From Thalassococcus arenae (GTDB taxonomy: Bacteria > Pseudomonadota > Alphaproteobacteria > Rhodobacterales > Rhodobacteraceae): a stretch of DNA of 64,000 nt. The stretch covers positions 186,001 to 250,000 of the forward strand of contig NZ_JAHRWL010000002.1 of NCBI RefSeq assembly GCF_019104745.1, in the 5' to 3' direction. This document shows, one piece after another, positions 47,633-57,179 of this stretch. A model generated the notes under the pieces. It was not told where the DNA came from. It did no database searches and saw only the letters and a list, made by a program, of their open reading frames with translations. Made by a program: the position numbers and the translations under genes. Every line of letters starts with the position of its first letter. Within the stretch, counting starts at the first letter, position 1.

Positions 47633-49687
47633 GTGACGGATCGCTGGTACCAAGTCTTTCGGCGGGTGCGATATGCCCTTGCCTGGCTGATCATTGCCCT
47701 GGTGTCCGCGTGGCCGCCTGTGGCCGCCGAAACGGGGCCCAGCTGCCCCGTGGCGGCGCTGACGGATGCGGTGGGGTTCCATGTCGATCTGGGGGATCAC
47801 GCCTGCGCCCACGAGGATGACAGCCGGGCGCTGACGCTGGCGGACATGCTGGCGCCCGAGGGTGCCGCGCGGATGGCGCCGGTTGCCGGTGGCCTGGTCG
47901 ATTTCGGGTTCGGCGCAAGCCGCTACTGGGTCAGCGTGCGGCTGCGCAACGCGACCGACACCGCCGGAACCTGGTGGATCACCCATGACATTCCGGCCGC
48001 GACCATGTTGCGGGTTCATCTTGTTCCCGATGGCGGCGGCGCGGATGCGGCGCAAACGTTGCTGGCGCTGACCAACCGCGACCGGTTCGGCGCGCGGCCG
48101 ATCCCGCATCGGCACCTGGTATCCGAAATCGCGCTGCAACCGGACGAAACCGCGATGCTGGTGGTCGAGTACACCACCGACCAGGCGACCGAGATGCCGT
48201 TCTTCGCCGAGACCGTCGCGCAGTTCTTCGAACGCACGCAGACCGAAACCGTTCAGATCGCGGCGCTGACGGCGCTGATCCTTGGAATGGGGCTGATCAG
48301 CACCGTTTACCTGTATGGCCTGGACGGCCGGCCCGCGCTGGCCTACGGCGCCTACATGCTGGCCGGCGTCGCGCTGCTGGTGCATTTGGAAGGCTACGCC
48401 TTTCAGTATGTCTGGCCGAACGCGCCGGGCTTCAACCAGGCGGCTTTGCCGATCATCGGCACGCTGCTGGTGGTGCTGGGGCTGTTCTTCGTCGACCGGT
48501 TCACCCTGGCGCGGAACCATGCGCCGCGCCTGCACATGCTGGTTCTGTTCGGAATGGGTCTGTTGCTGCTTCTGGGCGTTCTGTCCACCGTGATGATCCA
48601 GCTCGTCTGGTTCAAGAACCTGATATTGCTGGCGATCGGCCTGGGAACGATCCTGCAGGCCGTTCTGGCGGTCCTGGCGCTGCGGCGGGGCCAGTCCGGC
48701 GCCGCCTTCCTGGTGCTGGGTTTCGGCGCATTGGCCGCCGCGATCATCTTCGGGGTGGTCGGCTATCTGACCGAAGGCCTGTTCGAACAGGAATACGTGG
48801 GGATGGCGCTGCGGCTGGCGTTTCTGTTCGAAGCGGCCGCCTTTTCGGTCGCAATCGCCTTGCGGGTCCGCGCCGCCCGTCGCGAAAGGGATTTGGCGCT
48901 GAACGAACAGCTGCGCCTGTCCGAGGAACGGCTGAGCCTGTCCGAAGCGTTGCGCCGGGCCGAGGACGACCGGCAACGCGCGGCCAATGCCGCGCTGCGC
49001 AGCCGCGAGGCCCTGGCGACGGCGGCGCATGATATCCGCCAGCCGCTGGCCTCGATGCAACTGGCGCTGACCGCCGGAGAAGCGCCGCAGGACCGCATTG
49101 CAAGCTGCCTGCAATATCTCGAAGAAATCGTGCGCGCGGGACTGGACGACAACAGCGCGCCGCTGGGCACCGGAGAAGCCGACCCGCCGTCCCGATATGC
49201 ACAAGAGCGGTTCGAGGCCGGGATCGTGCTGAAGAACATCGAGGCGATGTTCGGGGCCGAAGCGGCGCGGCAGGGGGTGGCGTTGCGCGTGGTGGGCTGT
49301 GGATCGCACCTGGTGGCGGACCCGCTGGCGCTGATGCGGATCGTCGGCAACCTGGTGTCGAACGCGTTGCGGCATGCCGAACCGCGGCGCATCCTGGTCG
49401 GCTGCCGCAGAAGGCCACAGGCGATGAGTTTCGAAGTGCATGATGACGGGCAAGGGATCGGCCAGGCGGATCTGGAACGCCTGTCGCTGCGGGGCGAGAA
49501 GGGCACGGGATCGGACGGCCACGGGCTGGGCCTGGCCATCGTCGGCGATCTGGCCGACGAGAACGGATTTCAATTCGGGATCGCGTCTGTCCCCGGCCGG
49601 GGCACCGTCGCGCGGATCGAGGTGCCGGTGCTGGGACGGGCTTGGCGGCCCGCCCCCGGCGAGACCAGGAAAGCGAACTCAGCATGA
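47633..49687 (+). CDS. 7TM-type sensor histidine kinase
   Basis: A 684-aa membrane sensor. A signal-anchor (about 10-30) precedes an extracytoplasmic 7TMR-DISMED2-like beta domain (about 50-190, with RYWVSVRLRN), seven hydrophobic helices (about 205-395, 7TMR-DISM), a coiled coil (about 415-455), a phosphoacceptor helix with H466 in AAHDIRQPLASMQ, and an ATPase domain (about 535-680) with N box LVSNALRH, G box DDGQGIG and GSDGHGLGLAIV. Start is GTG 47633. It overlaps the response-regulator gene by ATGA and diverges from the RTX operon. Confidence 0.9.
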   Translation: MTDRWYQVFRRVRYALAWLIIALVSAWPPVAAETGPSCPVAALTDAVGFHVDLGDHACAHEDDSRALTLADMLAPEGAARMAPVAGGLVDFGFGASRYWVSVRLRNATDTAGTWWITHDIPAATMLRVHLVPDGGGADAAQTLLALTNRDRFGARPIPHRHLVSEIALQPDETAMLVVEYTTDQATEMPFFAETVAQFFERTQTETVQIAALTALILGMGLISTVYLYGLDGRPALAYGAYMLAGVALLVHLEGYAFQYVWPNAPGFNQAALPIIGTLLVVLGLFFVDRFTLARNHAPRLHMLVLFGMGLLLLLGVLSTVMIQLVWFKNLILLAIGLGTILQAVLAVLALRRGQSGAAFLVLGFGALAAAIIFGVVGYLTEGLFEQEYVGMALRLAFLFEAAAFSVAIALRVRAARRERDLALNEQLRLSEERLSLSEALRRAEDDRQRAANAALRSREALATAAHDIRQPLASMQLALTAGEAPQDRIASCLQYLEEIVRAGLDDNSAPLGTGEADPPSRYAQERFEAGIVLKNIEAMFGAEAARQGVALRVVGCGSHLVADPLALMRIVGNLVSNALRHAEPRRILVGCRRRPQAMSFEVHDDGQGIGQADLERLSLRGEKGTGSDGHGLGLAIVGDLADENGFQFGIASVPGRGTVARIEVPVLGRAWRPAPGETRKANSA

Positions 49688-50313
49688 CCAGACCGACCGC
49701 CGTCATCGCCGACGATCACGCGCTGATCCGTCAGGGCATCCGCCAGATGCTGGTCTCCGGCGGCATCGATGTGGTCGCCGAGGCCGCGGACGGGCTCGAG
49801 GCGATCGCCATGGTGAAGAAGCATCAGCCGCATCTGCTGACGCTGGACATCGCGATGCCCTATTCGCGCGGGATCGAGGTCTTTACCGAAGCCCGCCGCT
49901 GGGCACCGCAGACCCGGATCGTGGTGTTTTCGGGTCTGACCTCGACGGCGCTGCTGGGCGAACTGGCCCATGCCGGGGCCGATGCCATCTTTCTCAAGCG
50001 CGAGGAGCTCAAGGCCTTTTCGGACGCGATCCCGCACATCGTCGAGGGCCGGAACGTGCTGGGTCCGGGCGTTGCCGAGTTGATCGACGCGTCGGGGTCG
50101 GCGGGTGTGCTGACGGCGCGGGAACTTCAGATCGTGGGCCTTGTCGCGCAAGGGCTGAACAACCGCGACATGGCCGCGCGGCTTGGGGTCAGCACCAAGA
50201 CGGTCGACAATCACCGCACCAACCTGATGCGGAAGGTCGGGGTGCATTCGGTCGCCGAATTGCTGGCCTATGCCCTGCGCGAGGGGCTGCTGGACGCCAG
50301 CCGCGAGACCTGA
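49684..50313 (+). CDS. LuxR/NarL-family response regulator
   Basis: A 209-aa partner of the upstream kinase. The receiver domain has acidic pair DDH near residue 9, phosphoacceptor D55 in LTLDIAMPY and the conserved Lys in FLKREE. The C-terminal LuxR-type helix-turn-helix (about 145-205) contains LTARELQIVGLVAQGLNNRD and STKTVDNHRTNLMRK. ATG 49684 overlaps the kinase stop. A natural candidate target is the adjacent divergent RTX operon. Confidence 0.92.
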   Translation: MTRPTAVIADDHALIRQGIRQMLVSGGIDVVAEAADGLEAIAMVKKHQPHLLTLDIAMPYSRGIEVFTEARRWAPQTRIVVFSGLTSTALLGELAHAGADAIFLKREELKAFSDAIPHIVEGRNVLGPGVAELIDASGSAGVLTARELQIVGLVAQGLNNRDMAARLGVSTKTVDNHRTNLMRKVGVHSVAELLAYALREGLLDASRET

Positions 50314-50351
50314 TCCGCGCGGACAGGTCCGGCCGCCCGCAAGGCAGCCGT

Positions 50352-51191
50352 TCAGGCCCGCCCCGAAGCCCCGAACGCCTGGAAGACCGGGCGCGTCGCG
50401 GCGACCAAGGGATCGTGGGTTTCGCGCAGGATCTGCACCCGGTCGAAGCGGTCGGGATCGGCGTTGACGGCCGCGCGCAGGGCGGCGCCGAAGGCCATGC
50501 GCAATTCGGTGCCGATGTTGAACTTGGCGATCCGCGATCCAGCCGCCAGGGTCCGGCGTTGGTCGAGCGGCACGCCCGAGCCGCCGTGGACGACCAGCGG
50601 CACCGTGGTCACGGCCTCGATGGCGCGGATGCGGTCCTCGTCCAGCCCGCCTTCGCGGTTCTGTTGCAGATGCACGTTGCCGACCGAAATCGCCATCGCG
50701 TCGATGCCGGTATCCTGCGCGAAGCGCGCGGCCTCGGCCGGATCGGTGCCACGGCTTTCGGCACCCGCCGCGTAGCCGACGAACCCGATCTCGCCCTCGC
50801 AGGACACACCGGCGGCATGGGCCATTTCGGCGATGGCGGCGGTCTGGTCGATGTTGTCCTGCAAGGCCAGGCGCGATCCGTCGAACATCACGGATGTGAA
50901 GCCTTCGGCGATGGCGATGCGGCATTCCTCGGCCGCGTAGCCGTGATCGAGATGCACCACGACCGGCACGTCGGCCTGTTCGCCCAGGTAGCGCATCATC
51001 CGCGCCAGCACCGGCAGGGGCGTGTGTTCGCGGCAGGACGGGCCTGCCTGCAGGATGACCGGGGCGCGCTCGGCCTGCGCCGCGGCGACGAAGGCGCGCA
51101 TGTCCTCCCAGCCGAGGCAGACGAGGCCCGGAACGGCGTAGCCCCGTGCGAGGGCGGGTTGCAGGACGTCGGTCAGCGTGGCGAGGGGCAT
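50352..51191 (-). CDS. iolJ: class II aldolase, IolJ-like (5-dehydro-2-deoxyphosphogluconate aldolase)
   Basis: A 279-aa zinc-dependent class II aldolase with metal motifs VVVHLDHGY near residue 82, SCEGEIGFVGY near residue 127 and VPLVVHGGSGVPL near residue 205. In the iol pathway such an enzyme cleaves 6-phospho-2-deoxy-5-keto-gluconate into dihydroxyacetone phosphate and malonate semialdehyde. Its location just after iolB, iolC and iolD on the same strand supports this over general fructose-bisphosphate aldolase. ATG 51191 is used because homology starts there. Confidence 0.8.
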   Translation of the reverse strand: MPLATLTDVLQPALARGYAVPGLVCLGWEDMRAFVAAAQAERAPVILQAGPSCREHTPLPVLARMMRYLGEQADVPVVVHLDHGYAAEECRIAIAEGFTSVMFDGSRLALQDNIDQTAAIAEMAHAAGVSCEGEIGFVGYAAGAESRGTDPAEAARFAQDTGIDAMAISVGNVHLQQNREGGLDEDRIRAIEAVTTVPLVVHGGSGVPLDQRRTLAAGSRIAKFNIGTELRMAFGAALRAAVNADPDRFDRVQILRETHDPLVAATRPVFQAFGASGRA

Positions 51192-51315
51192 GATGGGGGC
51201 GGGCCTTGGGTTGACGAGGGCTGCGACGGCCCGCGGGGTGGCGTGAAGCGCCGCCCCATGGGGGCGGGTCGGCGCTGCCCGGCGGTGCCGCCGGGCGGTT
51301 GGTATCATCAGCTGT

Positions 51316-52170
51316 TCATTTGAACTTGGCCACCATGTCCATGATGCCGGGGATGGTGTGCAACTGCTCGGCATGGGTGGGCTGGAAATACTGCTTGAGC
51401 GAGCGCTGCGACAGCCCGCCCAGGATGGTGAAGTAATACATCTCGTAGCCCGGCATCACGCAGCAGGGGTGATAGCCCTTGTCGATCAGGATCGTCGATC
51501 CGTCGACGATGTGATAGGCGTCGCCCGGTTCGTTGTCGACGCGTTGCAGCATCTGCATGCCAGAGCCGTAATTCGGCTTGAACCGGAAATTGTAGGTCTC
51601 GTCGTGGCGGGTCTCGATCAATTCGCCCTTGTCGTCGCGGCGATCGGTGTCGTGCTTGTGGCTGGGAAAACCCGACCAGCCGCCGGCGCCCACGGTGAAC
51701 AGTTCCGACACCAGCAGGCGGCCGACGCGGTCGTGGTGACCGGCGCCCAGAATGTGCTTGATCTTGCGATGCGTCTTGGTGTCGTCGCTGCCGTATTGCA
51801 CCAGGTCCAGTTCGGCCTGGCGCACGGCGAAGGGTTTCAGCTGATCGGCGAATTTCGCCCCGGCGACAAAGGTTTCGGTATCGGTCAGCGCGGTGATGCG
51901 GGCGCCTGCACCAGAGGGGACGTAGACGCCTTCGGGTTCGCCATCCCAGACATCTTCGCCGCGATTGCCGATGTCCTTGAACGTCTCGCCCATGGTTTCG
52001 ACCGTCACGGTGCCGGTGGCCGGCACGACGCAGGTTTCATAGCCGTCGACCGCGTAATCGAAATGCTGGCCCGTCTTCAGCTTGACGATGTTGAAATAGG
52101 TCAGGGGCACATGCGCGTCGTCGACATCGACGATCGGCCTGTTCTGGTTTTCGAAGGGGGGGATATGCAT
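51316..52170 (-). CDS. iolB: 5-deoxy-glucuronate isomerase
   Basis: Isomerises 5-deoxy-glucuronate to 2-deoxy-5-keto-gluconate in inositol breakdown. The 284-aa cupin protein has the IolB features GGWSGFPSHKHD near residue 165 (metal His), ETYNFRFKP near 188 and DKGYHPCCVMPGYEMYYF near 227. It starts 9 bp after iolC and is followed after 124 bp by the aldolase gene, all in one minus-strand operon. Confidence 0.95.
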   Translation of the reverse strand: MHIPPFENQNRPIVDVDDAHVPLTYFNIVKLKTGQHFDYAVDGYETCVVPATGTVTVETMGETFKDIGNRGEDVWDGEPEGVYVPSGAGARITALTDTETFVAGAKFADQLKPFAVRQAELDLVQYGSDDTKTHRKIKHILGAGHHDRVGRLLVSELFTVGAGGWSGFPSHKHDTDRRDDKGELIETRHDETYNFRFKPNYGSGMQMLQRVDNEPGDAYHIVDGSTILIDKGYHPCCVMPGYEMYYFTILGGLSQRSLKQYFQPTHAEQLHTIPGIMDMVAKFK

Positions 52171-52179
52171 GGCAGCCTC

Positions 52180-53151
52180 TCAGGTCTCGGTTGCGCCGGG
52201 ATGGGTGGCAAGGAAGGTTTCCAGGTCTTGGGGATAGGGCAGCGCCGGCGCGCAGCCCGGACGCGACACGGTGATCGCGGCGCAGGCCGAGCCGCGCAGG
52301 ACAGCGTCGCGCATGCCGTGACCGGCGGCCAGGGCGGCCATCAGCCCGGCCATGAAGCTGTCGCCCGCGCCGGTGGGTTTCAGCGCTTTGACCGGATAGA
52401 TGCCGGTGCGAATTTCCTTTCCTTCGCAGAAGGTTATCGCGCCTTTCTCGCCCATCTTGTAAATCACCACGGCGGCGGTTTCCGCCACCGCGCGGGCCTT
52501 GGCCAGCCCCTTGTCGATGCCGCCGGCCATGAAGCCGAATTCCTCGTCATTGCCGACGATCATGTCGCATTGCGCGGCGGCGCGGGACAGCACGTCTTCG
52601 GCGACCTGTGGCGAGGGCCAGCTGTAGGGGCGGTAATCGACGTCGAAGATGATCGGCAGCCCGGCCTGTTTCGCCAGTTCGAAGGCGCGGAAGGTGGCGC
52701 TGCGCGAGGGTTCGGCGGCAAAGACCGTGCCGGCGGTGATGAGCGCACCGAAGCGGGAATAATCGACCGCCTCGACATCGGCGATGTCCATCTGGAAGTC
52801 CGCGGCCCCGTTGCGGTAGATCACGTTGCGGTGGCCCTGAACACGGCTTTCATAGACGGCGAGCGAGTTGCGGAATTCGCCGCCGACGCGGCGGACGTGA
52901 TCGGTGCCGACGCCGTATTTTCCAAGCTGGCCAATGCAGTAGCTGCCGATGCTGTCATCTGATACGCAGGTGACCAGCGATGCCTTGCCGCCGAACTTGC
53001 AGATGCCCGCGGCGATGTTCGCGGACGATCCGCCCAGGCCGACGCTGACGCGCTCGGCGTCCTCGACCGCGACGCCGGCATCGGTGAAAAAGTCGATCCC
53101 CGCGCGGCCGACGATGATGAAATCGTTCCTGGCGATGCCTTCGAACAGCAT
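52180..53151 (-). CDS. iolC: 5-dehydro-2-deoxygluconokinase
   Basis: PfkB-family sugar kinase (323 aa) that phosphorylates 2-deoxy-5-keto-gluconate at C6. Motifs are LGGSSANIAAGICKFG near residue 40, DVDYRPYSW near residue 170 and the catalytic PTGAGDSFMAG near residue 262. The ATG at 53151 shares one base with the iolD TAA stop, giving tight translational coupling. The frame is open further upstream inside iolD without similarity. Confidence 0.94.
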   Translation of the reverse strand: MLFEGIARNDFIIVGRAGIDFFTDAGVAVEDAERVSVGLGGSSANIAAGICKFGGKASLVTCVSDDSIGSYCIGQLGKYGVGTDHVRRVGGEFRNSLAVYESRVQGHRNVIYRNGAADFQMDIADVEAVDYSRFGALITAGTVFAAEPSRSATFRAFELAKQAGLPIIFDVDYRPYSWPSPQVAEDVLSRAAAQCDMIVGNDEEFGFMAGGIDKGLAKARAVAETAAVVIYKMGEKGAITFCEGKEIRTGIYPVKALKPTGAGDSFMAGLMAALAAGHGMRDAVLRGSACAAITVSRPGCAPALPYPQDLETFLATHPGATET

Positions 53152-55022
53152 TACACGCCCTTTCGCTGTTTCGCGCGGCTGGATTCCCAGTCCTTGTGGG
53201 CCGCGCGGACCGATGCGTTGTCGGAAACCTGCGCGGTGCCGACCTCCCACCAGGCGTGGCCCTGGGTGGTCCAACCTTCGTAGGGGTCGACCTTCATGCA
53301 GATCACGGTGGTCCGGTCGCTGGCCTTGGCGCGTTTGAAGGCCGCCTCCAGTTCGGCACCGTTGGCGACGGTCTCAGACACAGCGCCCATCGCGGCGGCA
53401 TGGGCTTCGAAATCGACGGCAAAGGGTTCGGGCACGGTCGGGCAATCGGCGATCAGGTTGTTGAAGCTGTCCTGCCCGGTGTTGTTCTGCAGCTTGTTGA
53501 TGACCGCGAAGCCCCCATTGTCCAGCACCAGCACGATCAGCTTTTTCCGTGTCAGGGCAGCGCTGTAGATGTCGGAGTTCATCAACAGGTACGAGCCATC
53601 CCCGACCAGCACGATGGTGTCGGCATCGGGTTCGGTTTCCGACTGCGCGATGCGCGCGCCCCAGCCGCCGGCGATCTCGTAACCCATGCAGGAAAAGCCG
53701 AACTCGACGTCGACGGTGCCGATATCCAGCGTCTTCCAGTTGGCGGTGACCTCGGCCGGCAGGCCGCCGGCGGCGGTGACGATGCGGTCGCGTTTGCCGC
53801 AAAGCGCGTTCACCACGCCGATCGCCTGGGCGTAGGAATTGGGACGGTTGCCGTGGGCGGTGTTGTCCGCGACATAGACATTCCACTTGGCGCGTTCGGC
53901 CTGGCTGGATTTGGTCCAGTCGGCGGGGGCGGTGTAGCCCGAAAGCGCCGCATCCAACGCCCGAAGCCCCAGCTTCGCGTCGCCGATCACCGGCAGGCTG
54001 AGATGCTTGATCGCGTCGTGGCGCGCGGCGTTGAGGCCGATCAGCTGCGCGTCCTGGGCGAAGGCGGTCCAGGATCCTGTTGTAAAGTCCTGCAGGCGGG
54101 TGCCGACACACAGGATGACATCAGCGCGTTCCGCCACCCAGTTGGCGCTGTCCGATCCGGTCACGCCGACGGGGCCGATATTCAGTGGATGGTCATGCAC
54201 CAGGTTGGCGCGGCCCGCGATGGTTTCGATCACGGGGATGTTGTGCGCCTCGGCGAAGGCGGTCAGGTCGGCCACGGCGCGGGAATACTGCACGCCGCCC
54301 CCGGCGATGATGGCCGGGCGTTTCGCGGCGCGCAGGGCGTCGGCGGCGGCGGCGACTTCGACCGGGTCGGGGGCCTGGCGGCGGATGTGGTGCACGCGGC
54401 GGGCAAAGAACGCCTCGGGGTAGTCGTATGTCCAGCCCTGCACGTCCTGGGGTAGGCCGATGAAGGCCGGGCCGCAATCGGCGGGGTCGAGCATGGTGGC
54501 GAGTGCTGCGGGCAGCGACTGGATGACCTGCGCGGCGTGGGTGATGCGATCCCAATAGCGGGTGACGGATTTGAACGCGTCGTTCAGCCCAAGCGCGGGA
54601 TTGCCGAAATGTTCCAGCTGTTGCAGCACCGGGTCGGGCAGGCGGGTCAGGAAGGTATCGCCGCACAGCATCAGCATCGGCAGGCGGTTGGCATGGGCCA
54701 GCGCGCTGGCGGTCAGCAGGTTGGCGGTGCCGGGCCCGGCGCTGGCGGTGCAGAACATGAAGCGCCGGCGCAGGTGGTATTTCGCGTAGGCCGCGGCGGC
54801 AAAACCCATGCCTTGTTCGTTCTGGCCGCGATAGAGCGGCAGCGCGTCCTGCATCGGATAAAGCGCCTCGCCCAGGCAGGGCACGTTGCCGTGGCCGAAG
54901 ATGCCGAAGCCGCCGCCGCAGATCCGCGTTTCCACGCCGTCGATGTCGATATACTGGTTGGCCAGATAGCGCACGATGGCCTGCGCCGTGGTCAGGCGCA
55001 GCGTCTTGGGGCTGCCGGGCAT
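53151..55022 (-). CDS. iolD: 3D-(3,5/4)-trihydroxycyclohexane-1,2-dione hydrolase
   Basis: Thiamine-diphosphate enzyme that opens the ring of 3D-trihydroxycyclohexane-1,2-dione to 5-deoxy-glucuronate. The 623-aa product has the ThDP-enzyme fold: CGGGFGIFGHGNV with the catalytic region near residue 28, QNEQGMGFAAAAYAKY near 58, and the cofactor motif VGDGSYLLMNSDI near 475. ATG 55022 is preceded by AGGGAGAG on the minus strand. First gene of the minus-strand iol operon, facing the operator at 55101. Confidence 0.95.
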   Translation of the reverse strand: MPGSPKTLRLTTAQAIVRYLANQYIDIDGVETRICGGGFGIFGHGNVPCLGEALYPMQDALPLYRGQNEQGMGFAAAAYAKYHLRRRFMFCTASAGPGTANLLTASALAHANRLPMLMLCGDTFLTRLPDPVLQQLEHFGNPALGLNDAFKSVTRYWDRITHAAQVIQSLPAALATMLDPADCGPAFIGLPQDVQGWTYDYPEAFFARRVHHIRRQAPDPVEVAAAADALRAAKRPAIIAGGGVQYSRAVADLTAFAEAHNIPVIETIAGRANLVHDHPLNIGPVGVTGSDSANWVAERADVILCVGTRLQDFTTGSWTAFAQDAQLIGLNAARHDAIKHLSLPVIGDAKLGLRALDAALSGYTAPADWTKSSQAERAKWNVYVADNTAHGNRPNSYAQAIGVVNALCGKRDRIVTAAGGLPAEVTANWKTLDIGTVDVEFGFSCMGYEIAGGWGARIAQSETEPDADTIVLVGDGSYLLMNSDIYSAALTRKKLIVLVLDNGGFAVINKLQNNTGQDSFNNLIADCPTVPEPFAVDFEAHAAAMGAVSETVANGAELEAAFKRAKASDRTTVICMKVDPYEGWTTQGHAWWEVGTAQVSDNASVRAAHKDWESSRAKQRKGV

Positions 55023-55070
55023 GCTCGCTCTCCCTGGGTCTTCGAATTCGTCGGCCAGCGCGTTTTGCCG

Positions 55071-55099
55071 TTGCGCGGGTCCGAGTCGGAGGATACAGT
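55071..55099 (+). promoter_or_regulatory. candidate promoter for the plus-strand inositol genes
   Basis: TTGCGC (55071-55076) and TACAGT (55094-55099) are 17 bp apart. The LacI-type operator begins 2 bp downstream and would cover the start of transcription, as expected for repression. Confidence 0.4.
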
Positions 55100-55117
55100 T
55101 TTTGCAACCGGTTGCAA
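55090..55117 (-). promoter_or_regulatory. candidate promoter for iolD-iolC-iolB
   Basis: On the minus strand TTGCAA (55117-55112) and TATCCT (55095-55090) are 16 bp apart. The -35 lies inside the operator palindrome, so a bound repressor would block polymerase. Confidence 0.4.
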
Positions 55118-55118
55118 A
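55101..55118. promoter_or_regulatory. LacI-family operator TTTGCAACCGGTTGCAAA
   Basis: A perfect 18-bp palindrome with the central CG typical of LacI-family sites, in the divergent gap between iolD and the first dehydrogenase. The inner 16 bp recur at 59678-59693, beside the LacI-type regulator gene. Confidence 0.85.
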
Positions 55119-55138
55119 GAGATTCTGGGGAGGGCGCC

Positions 55139-56239
55139 ATGCCGAAAATCGGCATCGGGATCGTGGGTGGCGGTTACATGGGCAAGGCGCATTCTGCTGC
55201 CTTCGCCGCGGTCGGCACGGTGTTCGAAACAACGCTCAAGCCCCGGCTGGCGGCGATCTGCGGGTCGAGCCCGCAAAGCAGCGCGCGCTATGCAGAAGCC
55301 TATGGTTTCGACCATGCCGCATCCGATTGGCAGGCCCTGGTCGATGACCCCGCCGTCGAGGCGGTGGTCATCGCCTCGCCCCAGGCCACGCACCGCGCCA
55401 TCGCCGAGGCGGCGCTGAGCCTGGGCAAGCCGGTGCTGTGCGAAAAGCCGATGGGGCTGGACGTGGCCGAGGCCCGCGCCATGGTCGCTGCCGCCGACCG
55501 CGCCGGGGTCGCCAACATGGTGGCCTACAACTACATCCGCACGCCCGCGTCGCAATTCGCGCGCAAGCTGGTGGCCGAGGGCGCCCTGGGCGACATCGTC
55601 TATTTCCGCGGCGAGCATACCGAGGATTTCCACTGCGACAGCAACGGTGCGGCCTGGCGGTTTCAGGGCGATGCCAATGGCTGCCTGGGCGATCTGTCGC
55701 CGCATATCCTGAACGCCGCTCTGGCGCTGATGGGGCCGGTCGAGGAAGTGAACGCGGTGATCGAGACAGTGCATCCGGAACGCGACGGCATCCCCGTCAC
55801 CAATGACGACCAGGTGCAGATGATGGTGCGATTCAAGGGCGGTGCGATGGGGCACCTGGCGGCCAGCCGCATCGCGATGGGGCGCAAGATGGGCTATGCC
55901 TACGAGATCACCGGAACGACCGGCGCGATCCGCTTCGACCAGGAAGATCAGAACGCGCTGTGGCTGTATGAACAGCGTGAGGACCGGGCGCAGCGCGGGT
56001 TCCGCAAGATCCTGACCGGTCCGGCGCATCCCGACTACAAGCCGTTCTGCCTTGGGCCGGGGCACGGCACCGGGTACCAGGACCAGATCATCATCGAGGC
56101 GCATGATTTCCTGACGGCCATCGACGGCGGCGCGCCGGTCTGGCCGACCTTCCGGGACGGGCTGGCGGTGCATCAGGTGATCGCCGCCGCGCGCGCCTCG
56201 CACAGCTCTCGCAACTGGGCCAGACCGGCCGACTTCTGA
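55139..56239 (+). CDS. Gfo/Idh/MocA oxidoreductase, probable inositol dehydrogenase
   Basis: A 366-aa NAD(P)-dependent dehydrogenase. The Rossmann motif GIVGGGYMGKAHS is at residues 7-19, VVIASPQATH near 75, CEKPMGLD near 101 and a catalytic-type DLSPHILN near 190. Directly opposite iolD and under the shared operator, it most likely oxidises myo-inositol or scyllo-inositol to the inosose. Start at ATG 55139 has GGGGAGGG upstream. A second family member lies two genes downstream; which isomer each uses cannot be told from sequence. Confidence 0.85.
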   Translation: MPKIGIGIVGGGYMGKAHSAAFAAVGTVFETTLKPRLAAICGSSPQSSARYAEAYGFDHAASDWQALVDDPAVEAVVIASPQATHRAIAEAALSLGKPVLCEKPMGLDVAEARAMVAAADRAGVANMVAYNYIRTPASQFARKLVAEGALGDIVYFRGEHTEDFHCDSNGAAWRFQGDANGCLGDLSPHILNAALALMGPVEEVNAVIETVHPERDGIPVTNDDQVQMMVRFKGGAMGHLAASRIAMGRKMGYAYEITGTTGAIRFDQEDQNALWLYEQREDRAQRGFRKILTGPAHPDYKPFCLGPGHGTGYQDQIIIEAHDFLTAIDGGAPVWPTFRDGLAVHQVIAAARASHSSRNWARPADF

Positions 56240-56248
56240 GGAAAGACC

Positions 56249-57136
56249 ATGATCGAGATTGGCAACGCGCCCTGTTCCTGGGGTGTCGAGTTCGCGAACG
56301 ACCCGCGCAACCCGCCCTGGCGGCAGGTGCTGAGCGATTGCGCCGAAGCGGGCTACAAGGGGATCGAGCTGGGGCCGGTGGGCTTCATGCCCGAGGACCC
56401 GGTGGTGCTGGGCGACGCGCTGGCCGAATACGGTCTTACGCTGATCGGCGGGGTGGTGTTCCGCGCTTTCCACGACCCCGCGCAATGGGACGACGTGATG
56501 GATGGCGCGGTGCGCACCTGCAAGGCGCTGGTGGCGCATGGTGCGCAGCACCTTGTTCTGATCGACTCGATCTCGCCGCGCCGCGCGCCCACCGCCGGCC
56601 GCGCCAATGAGGCCGAACAGATGGACGCCGCCGAATGGGCCGCTTTCCGCGACCGCATCGCCACGGTGGCCAGGATGGGAGCCGAGGAATACGGGCTGAC
56701 GGTGGGGATGCATGCGCATGCCGCGGGCTTCATCGATTTCGAGCCGGAACTGGAGCGGCTGCTGGACGAGGTCGACGAAAAGATCCTGAAAATCTGCTTC
56801 GATACCGGGCACCATTCCTATGCCGGCTATGATCCGGTGGCCTTCATGAAGCGCCATATCGGGCGGATTTCCTACATGCATTTCAAGGATATAGACCCCA
56901 AGGTGAAAGCCGATGCGATCGCCAGGCGCACCGGGTTCTACGAAGCCTGCGGCCAGGGCATCTTCTGCAACCTGGGCCAGGGCGACGTGGATTTCCCCGC
57001 GGTCCGCCAGGTGCTGCTGGAAAACGGATTCCAGGGCTGGTGCACGGTCGAACAGGATTGCGACCCGACGCTGGACGTGTCGCCCATCGATGATGCGCGG
57101 GCCAACGCGGCCTATCTGAAAAGCATCGGGTTCTGA
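56249..57136 (+). CDS. iolE: IolE-like sugar phosphate isomerase/epimerase, probable inosose dehydratase
   Basis: A 295-aa TIM-barrel protein of the AP-endonuclease-2-like isomerase family. It begins IEIGNAPCSWGVEF, resembling IolE-type starts, with metal-site residues in VGMHAHAAGFID near residue 153, CFDTGHHSYAG near 188, and YMHFKDID near 210. IolE dehydrates scyllo-inosose to the dione used by IolD, the one step otherwise missing from this locus. An IolI-type isomerase is the main alternative. Confidence 0.72.
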   Translation: MIEIGNAPCSWGVEFANDPRNPPWRQVLSDCAEAGYKGIELGPVGFMPEDPVVLGDALAEYGLTLIGGVVFRAFHDPAQWDDVMDGAVRTCKALVAHGAQHLVLIDSISPRRAPTAGRANEAEQMDAAEWAAFRDRIATVARMGAEEYGLTVGMHAHAAGFIDFEPELERLLDEVDEKILKICFDTGHHSYAGYDPVAFMKRHIGRISYMHFKDIDPKVKADAIARRTGFYEACGQGIFCNLGQGDVDFPAVRQVLLENGFQGWCTVEQDCDPTLDVSPIDDARANAAYLKSIGF

Positions 57137-57179
57137 ACTGACACGGTGGGTCGGGAACCCACCCTACGGAGTGTGGCGG

